In this document: in pieces, positions 25,946 through 35,628 of the stretch
Layout: every line of letters begins with the position of its first letter
Position numbering within the stretch: position 1 is the first letter of the stretch
Origin: Limnobacter alexandrii
Lineage (GTDB): Bacteria; Pseudomonadota; Gammaproteobacteria; Burkholderiales; Burkholderiaceae_B
DNA: 64,000 nt
Direction of reading: 5' to 3'
Assembly: GCF_005871185.1 (NCBI RefSeq)
Contig: NZ_SWKN01000006.1
Coordinates: 770,014 to 834,013, forward strand
The notes under the pieces: model-generated
Databases searched by the model: none
What the model was told of the DNA's origin: nothing
The model's input: the letters and a program-made list of their open reading frames with translations, nothing else
Position numbers and translations under genes: made by a program

Positions 25946-27835
25946 ACCAGTGCCAGCACTGGGCATGCTGACCCAAACGCGCTCGGTTTTGGGCAAGCGC
26001 AGGGTGGCGCTTTCAAGCAGGTCTGGGTAGCGGGCAAGGTCGATCACCAGCCTGTCCCGGCGGGGGCTGTTGTGAACATGGCCCAAGGTAGGGCCAGTGC
26101 GCATGCCCAAGGCTGTGAATTCTGGCGTGTTCATCCACAAGCCCAATGGCAGCAATTCCATGGTGTTGTAAATTTCTCCAATTTTCTCGGCGGGCAAGGT
26201 GCCCACATGCACTTGCAGGTAAGGCCCTAAGGGCGAGCGCAACACGGTTTTTATGGCGCGCAATTGGGTGTTGAGTTGCAAGGGTGGCAAGGCACCATTG
26301 AGCGCAATGCGAATGGTGTTGCCCTGCAACTTCACGGCAGGCTCGTCGATATTAATCAGGCTGCTCAGCGTTAGGCCCACATAATTCAGAATAGGCAATA
26401 CCGACAACCCGAACATGCGCACTTGGGCGGGCGTGAATTCAAGGTGTTGTTCGTCTCTGGATATGCCCAGCGGGCCACTTAGTTTGGCCGGTAACCAAAC
26501 TAATGGAATACCAAAAATTTCAGGCCTGGCCTGCAAGGCAAGCTGAAGGTGAGGTTCGCCAATGGTGGTGCTCACTTTGCGAATCGGGCTGCCCTCAAAG
26601 TTGAACAGGGCTTTGTTCATCATGGTATTTAATGCGATTTCACTGAGGGAAATTTCGCCCACATGCACGGTTTGCGGGGCGGTGGGCAGCTGCCCCAGGT
26701 TGGTGGAGTTTGTGGTGGCGAGCAGTTTTTCAACCCGCAGCTCAATGCCTTCTTGTGACAGCAGGGTGGCGTGGTGCACGGCCAGCGTTACTTCAGCCGA
26801 CCTGGATTGCAACATGTTTTCAAGCTGGGCAATTGCGTTTTCGCCTGTATCAAGAAGCGCGAGATCGTTCGGGGTCAGTGGGCCTTCCTGGGCACTGATC
26901 CACAATGCGCCGTCGCTGCGAAGTTGAACCGTGCTGGTGCTGATCAGCCTGTTCAAGTCGAACATGGCAATGGGCAAATTGCCATTGCTGATGCCAGTGA
27001 CCAGGGTGGGTTGACCCGCCAGCACCATGCCTGCTGCTTGTAGCTGGCCCCCCTGCGTATACACAAAATTGTTGGGGCATTCGGATTGGCAGAAGAACCC
27101 GGCGTTTGCGCCTGCTTTCCCCAGTTCAAGTTGAACTTCCCCTTGCCCCAGTTGAAGCGAGTGAAGCTCAAAAGCGATGCGTGGGGCCTGAATCAGTTGG
27201 TCAAGCTTCAGCACCATGGCCTGGCCTTTCAGGGCCACGGCTTTCGATTTCATGTCAATGAGCGATTGCAGCTGAATATTGGTGGCGAGCAAGGCTTTGT
27301 ACACGGGAACCCCAGCCACTTTGAGCATGCTGGGGGTTAAGGCGATTTCCTGACCGTTTGCAACCGTGGGTGTGCCTTCCATTGAGAATGGGATCCACAG
27401 GCCAAGTCGTTTGATGTCACCTTGAATCAGTATCCCGTTGGCTTGAGTGCTCACTTGCTTGATTCGCAATGGCGCGTCACTGGCCTGCAATTCGGCTTGC
27501 ACCAGGGCTTGAAGCACGGTGTCGGCAATGCGCAGTTGTGCCTGCTCAACCTGTACGTCAAAGGTCGCCAAATTTTGTAGCGCTACAGCTGTATTGGATT
27601 GGCTTGGCCGTAGTTTGCCGTGAAGAGCCGCCACTTCAAATTGAACATTGGGGCTGAGCGACAACATGCTGTTGCGAACCTGAAGCGAGGCGTATTCGCT
27701 GCGATTTTGATTTTTGGGCAGTGCAGTGCGCCAATCCTGAACCCTCTCCAGCGTTTCGGCCTGGGCCACGGGAGAAAGACAGGCGGTGTACGCTACAAAT
27801 GCAAGGGCAGCCAACAGGCAAGCTTGACGCTTCAT
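25877..27835 (-). CDS. Exported protein with two copies of an LmeA/DUF2993-like lipid-binding pattern
   Basis: The 652-residue protein starts at ATG 27835 (an in-frame GTG lies just before it) and has a clear signal peptide ending LSPVAQA. No catalytic motif is visible. Two segments about 300 residues apart resemble each other: LTPSMLKVAGVPV...LQSLIDMKSKAVALKG (about 165-205) and FTPAQVRMFGLSV...LSSLINIDEPAVKLQG (about 475-515). This pattern of alternating strands with a closing 'LxG' element recalls DUF2993/LmeA-type envelope proteins, which have a lipid-binding fold. A periplasmic lipid-handling role is inference. Its last 69 bases lie antisense within the AEC transporter gene, and its His-rich tail is encoded there. 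Confidence 0.75.
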   Translation of the reverse strand: MKRQACLLAALAFVAYTACLSPVAQAETLERVQDWRTALPKNQNRSEYASLQVRNSMLSLSPNVQFEVAALHGKLRPSQSNTAVALQNLATFDVQVEQAQLRIADTVLQALVQAELQASDAPLRIKQVSTQANGILIQGDIKRLGLWIPFSMEGTPTVANGQEIALTPSMLKVAGVPVYKALLATNIQLQSLIDMKSKAVALKGQAMVLKLDQLIQAPRIAFELHSLQLGQGEVQLELGKAGANAGFFCQSECPNNFVYTQGGQLQAAGMVLAGQPTLVTGISNGNLPIAMFDLNRLISTSTVQLRSDGALWISAQEGPLTPNDLALLDTGENAIAQLENMLQSRSAEVTLAVHHATLLSQEGIELRVEKLLATTNSTNLGQLPTAPQTVHVGEISLSEIALNTMMNKALFNFEGSPIRKVSTTIGEPHLQLALQARPEIFGIPLVWLPAKLSGPLGISRDEQHLEFTPAQVRMFGLSVLPILNYVGLTLSSLINIDEPAVKLQGNTIRIALNGALPPLQLNTQLRAIKTVLRSPLGPYLQVHVGTLPAEKIGEIYNTMELLPLGLWMNTPEFTALGMRTGPTLGHVHNSPRRDRLVIDLARYPDLLESATLRLPKTERVWVSMPSAGTGSKYPVQGHRHEDEAHQVPHHHQ

Positions 27836-27914
27836 CACAATAAGCCAGAGTGAATTTGGGGTGAAGTGTAGCCGGATGTGACTGTTTTTACTGGAATTGA
27901 AGTTCTAGGTGTTG

Positions 27915-28523
27915 TTATTTGGGTTTGTAGCCCCACACCTCGTTCAAGCGGTTTTCACGGCCACAGGTGGTTTTGTAGTAACGGTAGCGCAGGGGGTTTT
28001 TGCGGTAAAAGTCCTGGTGATACTCTTCAGCCACATAAAAGGTTTGGGCAGCTTCAACCGTGGTGTAAATGGTTTTGAATTTGCCAGTGCCCAGCAATTG
28101 TTCCTTGCTTTGTTTGGCTTCGCGGTGTTGTTGGTCGTTCAGGTAAAAAATGGCCGACCTGTATTGTTCACCCACATCGCAAAATTGCCGGTTTTCAACG
28201 GTGGGGTCTATGTTGGTCCAAAAGGCTTTTAACAGGTTGCTGTAGCTGATTTGCTGGGGATCGTATTGCACCCGAACCACTTCCACATGGCCGGTGTTGC
28301 CTTGGCTGACTTGCTCATAGGTGGGGGCGGCGGTACGCCCGCCGGTATAACCCGACTCAACCGACTTTACGCCCCTGATTTTCTCGAAGGCCTCTTCCAT
28401 GCACCAAAAGCACCCGCCTGCGAATATGGCCTGTTCCAGTTGCTGGGCATGTGCCTGGGGCAAAAAACCAGCAAGCCCCAACAACAAAGTTGCAGTGTTA
28501 CGCGACCAAACCACCCAAGCCAT
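27915..28523 (-). CDS. msrA: Exported peptide methionine sulfoxide reductase A
   Basis: MsrA reduces methionine-S-sulfoxide. The signature AIFAGGCFWCMEEAFEKI, with the catalytic Cys in GCFWC, and the later TGHVEVVRVQYDP, EYRSAIFY and DFYRKNP blocks are present. Residues 1-27 form a signal peptide (LLLGLAGFLPQAHAQ), so the 202-residue enzyme should act in the periplasm; standard MsrA is cytosolic. ATG 28523 is preceded by AAGGAG at good spacing. No msrB is fused or adjacent. Confidence 0.93.
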   Translation of the reverse strand: MAWVVWSRNTATLLLGLAGFLPQAHAQQLEQAIFAGGCFWCMEEAFEKIRGVKSVESGYTGGRTAAPTYEQVSQGNTGHVEVVRVQYDPQQISYSNLLKAFWTNIDPTVENRQFCDVGEQYRSAIFYLNDQQHREAKQSKEQLLGTGKFKTIYTTVEAAQTFYVAEEYHQDFYRKNPLRYRYYKTTCGRENRLNEVWGYKPK

Positions 28524-28639
28524 GCAGGTACTCCTTGTGCAACATTCAAACTGATTGTGGTGCCAACCACGGTTTTGCTTTCATTCAGACCGGCTTTTTG
28601 AAATAATGTTCACCCTTTGCCAGAAATATCAGTGAAATC

Positions 28640-30622
28640 ATGAGTTTGTTGCCACACGAGTTGGAATTGCTAGCCCCCGCACGCGACGTTGAAATTGGTC
28701 GCCAGGCGATTCTGCACGGTGCAGACGCGGTTTACCTGGGGGGGCCGGTGTTTGGTGCGCGCGCCAATGCGGCCAATTCGGTGGCAGATATTGCAAAGTT
28801 GGTGGAGTTTGCCCACCGCTACCACGCGCGTATTTTTACGACCATCAACACCATTCTTCACGATGCCGAGCTGGAAGAAGCGCGCAAGCTGGTGTGGCAG
28901 TTGTATGACGCTGGGGTAGATGCCCTGATTATTCAAGACATGGGTTTGCTGGAAATGGATTTGCCGCCCATTCAGCTGCACGCCAGCACGCAGTGCGACA
29001 TTCGCACCGTGGAAAAGGCCAGTTTTTTGGCCGACAGCGGTTTTTCACAGCTTGTACTGGCGCGAGAACTGACCGTTGAGGAAATTACCGCCGTACATGC
29101 GGCGGTGGGTGACAGTGCCACCATTGAGTACTTCATTCACGGCGCCTTGTGCGTGGCGTTTTCCGGGCAGTGTTACATCAGCCATGCTGAAACCGGCCGA
29201 AGTGCCAACCGGGGCGATTGTTCACAGGCTTGCCGCTTGCCCTACACGCTGACCGATCAAAGCGGCGCTGTGGTGGCGTTTGACAAGCACTTGCTGTCGA
29301 TGAAAGACAACAACCAAAGCGGCAACCTGGAGCATTTGATTGATGCGGGTGTGCGGTCTTTCAAAATTGAAGGCCGTTACAAAGACATGGCCTATGTGAA
29401 AAACATCACGGCTCACTATCGCATTTTGCTGGACGAGATTATGGAGCAGCGCGGCGAGTTCACCCGCGCTTCCAGCGGCACCACGCGACACTATTTCAGG
29501 CCCGACCCTGATCGTAATTTTCACCGAGGTTCCACCGATTATTTTGCCAGTGGCCGGAAAATCGACATTGGTGCCTTCGATTCGCCCAAGTTTATTGGCC
29601 AGCCTATTGGCCATGTGGTGGCCGTGAATGACAAAAGCATCGACATTCAAACCAGCGATGAACTGAACAACGGCGACGGCTTGAACTTCATGCGCAAGCG
29701 CGAAGTGGTGGGTTTGTATGTGAACCGTGCCGAGAAGTTGCAGGCCAAGGGTGAGGGGCAAGCGGTGTACCGTGTGTTTCCCAAAGACCCGATCAACAGC
29801 TACGGTGGCTTGAAAGCTGGCCTGCCCATGCACCGCAACCGCGACCACGCCTGGGACATGGCGCTGACCAAAGAAAGTGCCGAGCGCCGAATTGGCCTTT
29901 GGCTAACCTTGACCGAGTGGATGGAAGGCGATGGGTTGAAGGGCTTGCAACTGAGCCTGACCGACGAAGACGGCATTGCTACAACTGCACAAGTTGAAAT
30001 GAACCTGGAACTGGCCAAGCAGCCCGACACGGCAGTAGAAAGCATTAAAACCCACTTGGGCAAATTGGGTGGCACCGATTATTCAGCTTTGGGCCTGAAT
30101 GTGCACCTAAGCCAGCCCTGGTTTGTACCCGCCAGCACTTTAAATGGCATGCGCCGTGACGCAATTGAGGCCTTGAATGTTGCGCGAAGTGCAGCCTGGC
30201 AACGCCCGCCGCGCAAGGTGCCAGTGCAGCCCTATGTGGAATATCCGGAAAAGTCGCTGAGCTTCCTGGCCAATGTTTACAACGACAAAGCCCGCGAATT
30301 TTACAAAAAACACAGCGTGCAGATGATTGCTGCTGCCTACGAGGCGCATGAGGAAGCTGGCGAGGTTCCTGTCATGATCACCAAGCATTGTCTGCGATTT
30401 TCGTTTAATTTGTGCCCAAAACAGGCCAAAGGTGTAAAAGGTGTACAGGGGCAGGTGAAGGCCGAGCCCATGGTTTTGGTCAATGGGGATCAAAAGTACA
30501 CCCTGAAATTCGATTGCAAACCCTGTGAAATGCACATCATGGGTAAAATGCGCAAAGATATTTTCAACAGCCCGCCCCCGTCGGTGGTGCCAATTACATT
30601 CATGAAACGCAAGCCAGCTTGA
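28640..30622 (+). CDS. rlhA: 23S rRNA C2501 hydroxylation protein RlhA (U32 family)
   Basis: Members of the U32 'peptidase' family hydroxylate RNA using prephenate-derived chemistry; RlhA (YdcP) modifies C2501 of 23S rRNA. The 660-residue length and the layout match RlhA rather than the shorter TrhP (YegQ). ELLAPARDVEIGRQAILHGA opens the TIM barrel, the U32 signature is EYFIHGALCVAFSGQCYISH, the Cys cluster continues with RGDCSQACRLPY, and the C-terminal domain ends with CKPCEMHIMGKM, holding further Cys residues. Start ATG 28640. It is a single gene; the pst promoter lies downstream. Confidence 0.9.
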   Translation: MSLLPHELELLAPARDVEIGRQAILHGADAVYLGGPVFGARANAANSVADIAKLVEFAHRYHARIFTTINTILHDAELEEARKLVWQLYDAGVDALIIQDMGLLEMDLPPIQLHASTQCDIRTVEKASFLADSGFSQLVLARELTVEEITAVHAAVGDSATIEYFIHGALCVAFSGQCYISHAETGRSANRGDCSQACRLPYTLTDQSGAVVAFDKHLLSMKDNNQSGNLEHLIDAGVRSFKIEGRYKDMAYVKNITAHYRILLDEIMEQRGEFTRASSGTTRHYFRPDPDRNFHRGSTDYFASGRKIDIGAFDSPKFIGQPIGHVVAVNDKSIDIQTSDELNNGDGLNFMRKREVVGLYVNRAEKLQAKGEGQAVYRVFPKDPINSYGGLKAGLPMHRNRDHAWDMALTKESAERRIGLWLTLTEWMEGDGLKGLQLSLTDEDGIATTAQVEMNLELAKQPDTAVESIKTHLGKLGGTDYSALGLNVHLSQPWFVPASTLNGMRRDAIEALNVARSAAWQRPPRKVPVQPYVEYPEKSLSFLANVYNDKAREFYKKHSVQMIAAAYEAHEEAGEVPVMITKHCLRFSFNLCPKQAKGVKGVQGQVKAEPMVLVNGDQKYTLKFDCKPCEMHIMGKMRKDIFNSPPPSVVPITFMKRKPA

Positions 30623-30676
30623 GATAAAACAACGTTTCCGAGCCGTGATATTCGATTTCACGGGTGCGTCAAATTT

Positions 30677-30697
30677 TTGTCATTTATTTGTCATAAT
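30677..30697 (+). promoter_or_regulatory. Pho box and overlapping -10 element upstream of pstC
   Basis: Two direct repeats TTGTCAT (30677-30683 and 30688-30694) are spaced by four bases, giving the 11-bp period of PhoB sites (consensus CTGTCAT-N4-CTGTCAT). CATAAT (30692-30697) is a plausible -10. The layout predicts PhoB-dependent induction of pstCAB on phosphate starvation. Confidence 0.85.
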
Positions 30698-30755
30698 GCG
30701 CGGGTACCCTTGTCAGTCTGCGTGAAACCTTCTGCTGGATTAAACACTTAACAAC

Positions 30756-31706
30756 ATGTCTGATACTTCGACGATCAAGGCCCCGACCAAGCGGGGCGAC
30801 GCCATATTCGCCGTGTTAACCAGTGGAGCTTCCATTTTTACGTTGCTGATGCTGGGCGGCATCATTGCATCGCTGATTGTGGCGTCCTGGCCTACGATCA
30901 CTGCCTTTGGCTTCGATTTCCTCTTCACTGCGAACTGGGATCCACCCATTGATGAATATGGTGCATTGGTGCCCATTTACGGCACCTTGGTCACCTCATT
31001 CATTGCATTGATCATCGCTGTACCCATCAGCTTTGGGATTGCCCTGTTCCTCACAGAGTTGTCACCACCCTGGCTGCGCCGCCCACTGGGTACCGCGATT
31101 GAGCTGTTGGCTGCCGTGCCTTCAATTGTTTATGGCATGTGGGGTTTGTTGGTGTTTGCGCCAATTTTCGCCAAGTATGTGCAGGTGCCGCTGAATGCCA
31201 CAATTGGCCAGGTGCCTGTCATTGGTGCTTTGTTTTCTGGCCCCCCCATCGGTATTGGTTTGCTAACTGCTGGTGTTGTGCTGGCCATCATGATCATTCC
31301 CTACATTGCAGCTGTCATGCGCGATGTATTTGAAGTAACCCCCGTGATGTTGAAAGAAGCGGGCTACGGCATGGGTTGTACAACCTGGGAAGTGGTTTGG
31401 AAAATTGTGTTGCCCCACACCAAGGTCGGTGTGATTGGCGGCATTATGTTGGGCTTGGGTCGCGCTTTGGGTGAAACAATGGCAGTGACCTTTGTGATTG
31501 GTAACACCAACTACTTGAATGACATTTCCCTGTTTTCGCCCGGCAACAGCATTACTTCAGCCTTGGCCAATGAATTCGCAGAAGCGGATGCAGGCCTGCA
31601 CACATCGGCATTGATGGAACTTGGCTTGGTGCTGTTCCTGATTACATTTGTTGTGCTGGTGGCTTCCAAGTTGTTGTTGGCCAAATTGTCGAGCAACGGG
31701 AGATAA
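30756..31706 (+). CDS. pstC: Phosphate ABC transporter permease PstC
   Basis: One of the two membrane subunits of the high-affinity PstSCAB phosphate importer. The 316-residue protein has six predicted helices starting at about 24-46. The ABC-permease EAA loop is visible as [20 protein letters not shown] (about 206-225), and the [15 protein letters not shown] segment is typical for PstC. It is the first gene of the pstCAB unit behind a Pho box; pstS is not upstream, as it would be in the usual pstSCAB order. Confidence 0.96.
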   Translation: MSDTSTIKAPTKRGDAIFAVLTSGASIFTLLMLGGIIASLIVASWPTITAFGFDFLFTANWDPPIDEYGALVPIYGTLVTSFIALIIAVPISFGIALFLTELSPPWLRRPLGTAIELLAAVPSIVYGMWGLLVFAPIFAKYVQVPLNATIGQVPVIGALFSGPPIGIGLLTAGVVLAIMIIPYIAAVMRDVFEVTPVMLKEAGYGMGCTTWEVVWKIVLPHTKVGVIGGIMLGLGRALGETMAVTFVIGNTNYLNDISLFSPGNSITSALANEFAEADAGLHTSALMELGLVLFLITFVVLVASKLLLAKLSSNGR

Positions 31707-31709
31707 GCG

Positions 31710-32627
31710 ATGAGCAGCATTTACACCGACCCGACTGTTACTCCAAAAGACAGCGCTGTGACCACAGTGGCGACCGACGAGAAAATGCGCGTCAAAATGC
31801 AGGCCAAACGGAAACTGATGAATACCGTTGCCCTGACTTTGTCGCTGGCCGCGATGGCTTTTGGTTTGTTTTGGCTAATCTGGATTTTGTACACCACTGT
31901 GACCTTGGGTGTGAGCGGCTTGTCTGCCCAGTTGTTTACTGAAATGACGCCACCACCCAATGCTGAGGGTGGCGGTTTGGCCAACGCCATCATGGGAACC
32001 TTGATGATGGTGGGGTTTGCCACCTTGTTTGCGACACCCCTGGGCATTTTGGCCGGAGTTCATTTGGCGGAATCCCGGAAAGACAACAAACTGGCGATCT
32101 CCGTGCGCTTTTTCAATGACATTTTGTTGTCGGCGCCTTCAATTGTGATTGGCCTGTTTGTCTACGCCGTGATGGTGCGGCCCATGGGGCATTTTTCGGC
32201 TTGGGCCGGCGTAGTGGCCCTGGGCTTGATTCAAATTCCAATCGTGATCCGCACCACAGAGAACATGCTGCGCCTGGTGCCAGACGCATTGCGTGAAGCG
32301 GCTTTCGCCTTGGGTACGCCCAAATGGAAAATGGTGATGGCCATTACCGTGAAGGCCAGCTACGCCGGTATTTTGACTGGCATTTTGTTGGGTGTTGCGC
32401 GAATTGCCGGTGAAACTGCGCCCTTGTTGTTCACAGCGCTGTCAAACCAGTTCTGGAACAGCGACATGATGAAGCCCATGGCGAACCTGCCTGTGATTAT
32501 TTTCAACTTCGCGCTCAGCCCATTCTCGAATTGGCAAGAGTTGGCGTGGGCAGGTGTGTTCCTGATCACTGCCGGTGTGTTGGTGTTGAACATCATCGCG
32601 CGTTCCCTGCTGAAGAACTCGAAATAA
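31710..32627 (+). CDS. pstA: Phosphate ABC transporter permease PstA
   Basis: Second membrane subunit of the phosphate importer, 305 residues, three bases after pstC. The N-terminal 45 residues are cytoplasmic and charged, then six helices follow. [17 protein letters not shown] and the EAA loop [20 protein letters not shown] are typical of PstA. ATG 31710 has GGGAGA upstream within the end of pstC. Confidence 0.96.
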   Translation: MSSIYTDPTVTPKDSAVTTVATDEKMRVKMQAKRKLMNTVALTLSLAAMAFGLFWLIWILYTTVTLGVSGLSAQLFTEMTPPPNAEGGGLANAIMGTLMMVGFATLFATPLGILAGVHLAESRKDNKLAISVRFFNDILLSAPSIVIGLFVYAVMVRPMGHFSAWAGVVALGLIQIPIVIRTTENMLRLVPDALREAAFALGTPKWKMVMAITVKASYAGILTGILLGVARIAGETAPLLFTALSNQFWNSDMMKPMANLPVIIFNFALSPFSNWQELAWAGVFLITAGVLVLNIIARSLLKNSK

Positions 32628-32649
32628 CTGACCTTTGAAGGCCAAGAAC

Positions 32650-33426
32650 ATGTCTACGATTGACGTTGAAGAAAAGATCAAACTTGAAGTCAAGAACCTG
32701 AATTTTTACTATGGTTCATTTCATGCACTGAAATCGGTCAATTTGAGTATTCCCGAGAAGAAGGTGACTGCTTTTATTGGGCCATCAGGCTGCGGTAAGT
32801 CCACTTTGCTGCGTGTGTTCAACAAAATGTTCGCCTTGTATCCTGAGCAACGCGCCGAAGGGCAAATTTTGATGGATGGTGAAGACCTGCTGACCAGCAA
32901 GAAAGACATTGCCTTGATTCGCTCCAAGATTGGCATGGTGTTTCAAAAGCCCACCCCGTTCCCAATGTCGATCTATGAAAACATCGCATTCGGTGTGCGC
33001 TTGTTTGAAAAGTTGTCCAAGGGCGAAATGGAGGAGCGCGTGGAGTGGGCGCTGACCAAGGCTGCTTTGTGGAAAGAAGTGAAGGACAAATTGCACCAAA
33101 GCGGCAATGGTTTGTCGGGTGGCCAGCAGCAGCGTTTGTGCATTGCCCGTGGTATCGCTATCAAGCCTGAAATCTTGCTGCTGGATGAACCCTGTTCTGC
33201 ATTGGATCCGATTTCGACGGCCAGTATTGAAGAGTTGATCACTGAGTTGAAAGAGGACTACACCGTGGTGATCGTGACTCACAACATGCAGCAGGCTGCG
33301 CGGGTTTCCGATTACACGGCTTATATGTACCTGGGTGAGTTGATTGAGTTTGGTGTGACCGATCAAATTTTCCTGAAGCCCAAGAAGCAGGAGACCGAGA
33401 ATTACATTACAGGTCGCTTTGGTTGA
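32650..33426 (+). CDS. pstB: Phosphate ABC transporter ATP-binding protein PstB
   Basis: Energises phosphate import. Walker [11 protein letters not shown]-loop [15 protein letters not shown], signature [14 protein letters not shown], Walker [14 protein letters not shown] and the H-loop [20 protein letters not shown] are all intact. The start is ATG 32650 with GAAGG about eight bases upstream; TTG 32635 is in frame but adds only MKAKN. The 258-residue length fits PstB. A strong terminator follows, so pstS is not simply read through from here. No phoU is in the window. Confidence 0.96.
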   Translation: MSTIDVEEKIKLEVKNLNFYYGSFHALKSVNLSIPEKKVTAFIGPSGCGKSTLLRVFNKMFALYPEQRAEGQILMDGEDLLTSKKDIALIRSKIGMVFQKPTPFPMSIYENIAFGVRLFEKLSKGEMEERVEWALTKAALWKEVKDKLHQSGNGLSGGQQQRLCIARGIAIKPEILLLDEPCSALDPISTASIEELITELKEDYTVVIVTHNMQQAARVSDYTAYMYLGELIEFGVTDQIFLKPKKQETENYITGRFG

Positions 33427-33453
33427 TCGTTAAGCAGTTGATTTGTAGGCGTT

Positions 33454-33487
33454 AAAAGCCACGTTTGGATCGCCAAATGTGGCTTTT
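33454..33487 (+). terminator. Strong rho-independent terminator after pstB
   Basis: AAAAGCCACGTTTGG (33454-33468), loop ATCG, then a complementary arm with one G-T wobble from 33473, ending in five T. The roughly 16-bp stem separates pstCAB from pstS. The A-rich left arm means it could act in both directions. Confidence 0.92.
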
Positions 33488-33512
33488 TGACATTTATGTT
33501 GCTGCCTTATTT

Positions 33513-33530
33513 TTGTCATGATTCTGAAAC
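33513..33530 (+). promoter_or_regulatory. Second Pho box, upstream of pstS
   Basis: TTGTCAT (33513-33519), four bases, then CTGAAAC (33524-33530), a PhoB half-site pair with a weaker second repeat; TTTGTAA follows at the next 11-bp step. It predicts a separate PhoB-controlled promoter for pstS. The -10 is probably within the TACTTTAAT stretch near 33552-33560. Confidence 0.7.
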
Positions 33531-33574
33531 ATTTGTAAGGCACTATGACCGTACTTTAATAAGTGAGGTGAAAA

Positions 33575-34615
33575 ATGTTCAACATCAAAACAATCGCTAC
33601 AGCGATTTCCGCAGGTGCCCTGGCCCTGAGCATGACTTCCGTGAACGCCGCTGAAATTACTGGTGCTGGCGCTTCTTTCCCCGCTCCTGTGTATTCCAAG
33701 TGGGCCGATGCCTACAACAAGGAAACCGGCAACAAAGTGAATTACCAGTCCATCGGTTCCGGTGGTGGTATCAAGCAGATTTCTGCAAAAACTGTAGATT
33801 TCGGTGCTTCCGACATGCCTTTGAAGCCTGAAGACCTGAAAGAAAAGGGTTTGATGCAGTTCCCAACCGTGATTGGCGGTGTTGTGCCCGTGGTGAACCT
33901 GCAAGGCGTGGCCCCAGGTCAGATGAAGCTGTCTGCCGAAGTGTTGGCCAACATTTACCTGAACAAGATTACCAAGTGGAATGACAAGGCGATTGCTGAC
34001 CTGAACCCAGGTGTGAAGCTGCCGGATATGGACATCAGCGTGATTCGTCGTGCAGATGGTTCAGGTACAACTTTCATTTTCACAAACTACCTGAGCAAGG
34101 TTAGCGCCGATTGGAAGAGCACCGTGGGCGAAGGCACAGCTGTAAAGTGGCCTGTAGGTTTGGGTGGCAAGGGCAACGAAGGTGTTTCAGCTTTCGTACA
34201 ACGCGTACCAGGCTCCATCGGCTACGTTGAATACGCTTACGCCAAGCAAAACAAGCTGACACACACACAGCTGAACAACGCCGAAGGCGTGTATGTGCAG
34301 CCTTCTGAAGAGTCTTTCAAGGCTGCAGCCGCTGGTGCTTCTTGGTCGAACAGCTTCTATGAAATTCTGACTCAGCAGCCAGGCAAAGCCGCATGGCCCA
34401 TCACTGGTGCTACTTTCATCTTGTTCCACACTGAACAAGCTGATGCAGCCAAAGCGTCTGAAGTGTTGAAGTTCTTCAACTGGGCTTACGCCAAGGGCGA
34501 CAAGCTGAGCTCTGATCTGGACTACGTTCCACTGCCAGATGAAACAGTGAAGAAGATTGAAGCTGCCTGGAAGACAGTGAAAGCCACTGATGGCAAGACA
34601 ATCGTGATGAAGTAA
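33575..34615 (+). CDS. pstS: Phosphate-binding periplasmic protein PstS
   Basis: The 346-residue protein has a signal peptide (about 1-24, ending SVNAA) followed by [20 protein letters not shown], the PstS opening. Phosphate ligands are recognisable in GAGASFP and in [26 protein letters not shown] and [10 protein letters not shown] are further family blocks. It delivers phosphate to PstCAB. ATG 33575 has GAGGTG at 33565-33570. It stands alone between two terminators with its own Pho box, which allows high-level expression independent of the permease genes. Confidence 0.96.
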   Translation: MFNIKTIATAISAGALALSMTSVNAAEITGAGASFPAPVYSKWADAYNKETGNKVNYQSIGSGGGIKQISAKTVDFGASDMPLKPEDLKEKGLMQFPTVIGGVVPVVNLQGVAPGQMKLSAEVLANIYLNKITKWNDKAIADLNPGVKLPDMDISVIRRADGSGTTFIFTNYLSKVSADWKSTVGEGTAVKWPVGLGGKGNEGVSAFVQRVPGSIGYVEYAYAKQNKLTHTQLNNAEGVYVQPSEESFKAAAAGASWSNSFYEILTQQPGKAAWPITGATFILFHTEQADAAKASEVLKFFNWAYAKGDKLSSDLDYVPLPDETVKKIEAAWKTVKATDGKTIVMK

Positions 34616-34636
34616 ATATCAACTCAGGTTGATTGG

Positions 34637-34661
34637 AAAGGGGTCCTTCGGGACCCTTTTT
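34637..34661 (+). terminator. Rho-independent terminator after pstS
   Basis: GGGTCC (34641-34646), a stable TTCG tetraloop, GGACCC (34651-34656) and five T. Confidence 0.92.
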
Positions 34662-34767
34662 CTATTTGAGAGTCAGAAAAGTTGGGATTGAGTAGGGGCG
34701 GTTTGAAGGTTACGATACATTGCAATAAAAAATGTTGTTGTAATGTTTTGCCACTGAGGCCGCTTTC

Positions 34768-35628
34768 ATGACTTTGCCGGATTACCAACAATGGACCATG
34801 CTGCTATACGTGGTCGCCATTCCCTATTTCTTCCTTGCCATGGCCATTGAAGGCTGGGCGCTGCGCAAGAGACCCAAGAGCTTCTATGCCGGATATGAGT
34901 TGAAAGACTCCTTGTGTTCAATCGCGATGGGCGCATTGAAGCTGCTAACCATGGGGCTGAGTGTGTTTTGGGCCTACCCCACCATGCTGTGGTTGTTTGA
35001 ATACCGGGTGGTGAGCTGGGATGTTTCCACCTGGTGGTTTGTGCCCTTGCTGTTGGTGGCGGATGATTTTTGTTACTACTGGTACCACCGCGTGGCCCAC
35101 CGCTGCGCGGCATTTTGGGCTGAACATTCCAACCACCACACCAGCGAACGCTACAACCTGAGTACGGCCTTGCGCCAATCGGTGTTGGGGCCGTTCTATA
35201 CCTTTGTTTTCTGGTTGCCTTTGCCCCTGCTGGGCATGGATCCCTTGGTGCTGACTTTTGCGCACACCGTGAACCTGTTGTACCAGTACTGGATACACAC
35301 CGAAACATTCGAGGTGCATGGCTGGTTTGAAAAGGTATTGAATTGCCCGCAGCACCACCGCCTGCACCATGCCAAAAACGAGGAGTACCACGACTGCAAT
35401 TACGGCGGAATTCTGATTGTGTGGGACCGCTGGTTTGGTACCTACCGTGAATTTGTGCCGGGAGTGAAGCCCATTTACGGCACGCTGACCCCCGTGTTAA
35501 CCACCAACCCGCTGAAACAGGCGGTGGCGGGCTGGGGGCATTTGATTGAAAAAGTAAAGGCAGCACCCGATTTCAAAAACCGGATGCTGTGTTTGATCAA
35601 GCCGCCGGGTTGGGTGTCTGGGAAGTAG
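34768..35628 (+). CDS. Sterol desaturase/fatty acid hydroxylase superfamily membrane protein
   Basis: The 286-residue protein has an N-terminal helix, several further helices, and the di-iron histidine boxes of this superfamily: HRVAH (about 108-112), HSNHH (about 120-124) and HRLHH (about 206-210), with a final His in EEYHDCNYGG. Sequence around the boxes is closest to the alkylglycerol-monooxygenase-like (TMEM195) branch, so it probably inserts oxygen into a lipid. The substrate is unknown. Its 3' end overlaps the convergent aquaporin gene by 32 bases. Confidence 0.85.
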   Translation: MTLPDYQQWTMLLYVVAIPYFFLAMAIEGWALRKRPKSFYAGYELKDSLCSIAMGALKLLTMGLSVFWAYPTMLWLFEYRVVSWDVSTWWFVPLLLVADDFCYYWYHRVAHRCAAFWAEHSNHHTSERYNLSTALRQSVLGPFYTFVFWLPLPLLGMDPLVLTFAHTVNLLYQYWIHTETFEVHGWFEKVLNCPQHHRLHHAKNEEYHDCNYGGILIVWDRWFGTYREFVPGVKPIYGTLTPVLTTNPLKQAVAGWGHLIEKVKAAPDFKNRMLCLIKPPGWVSGK

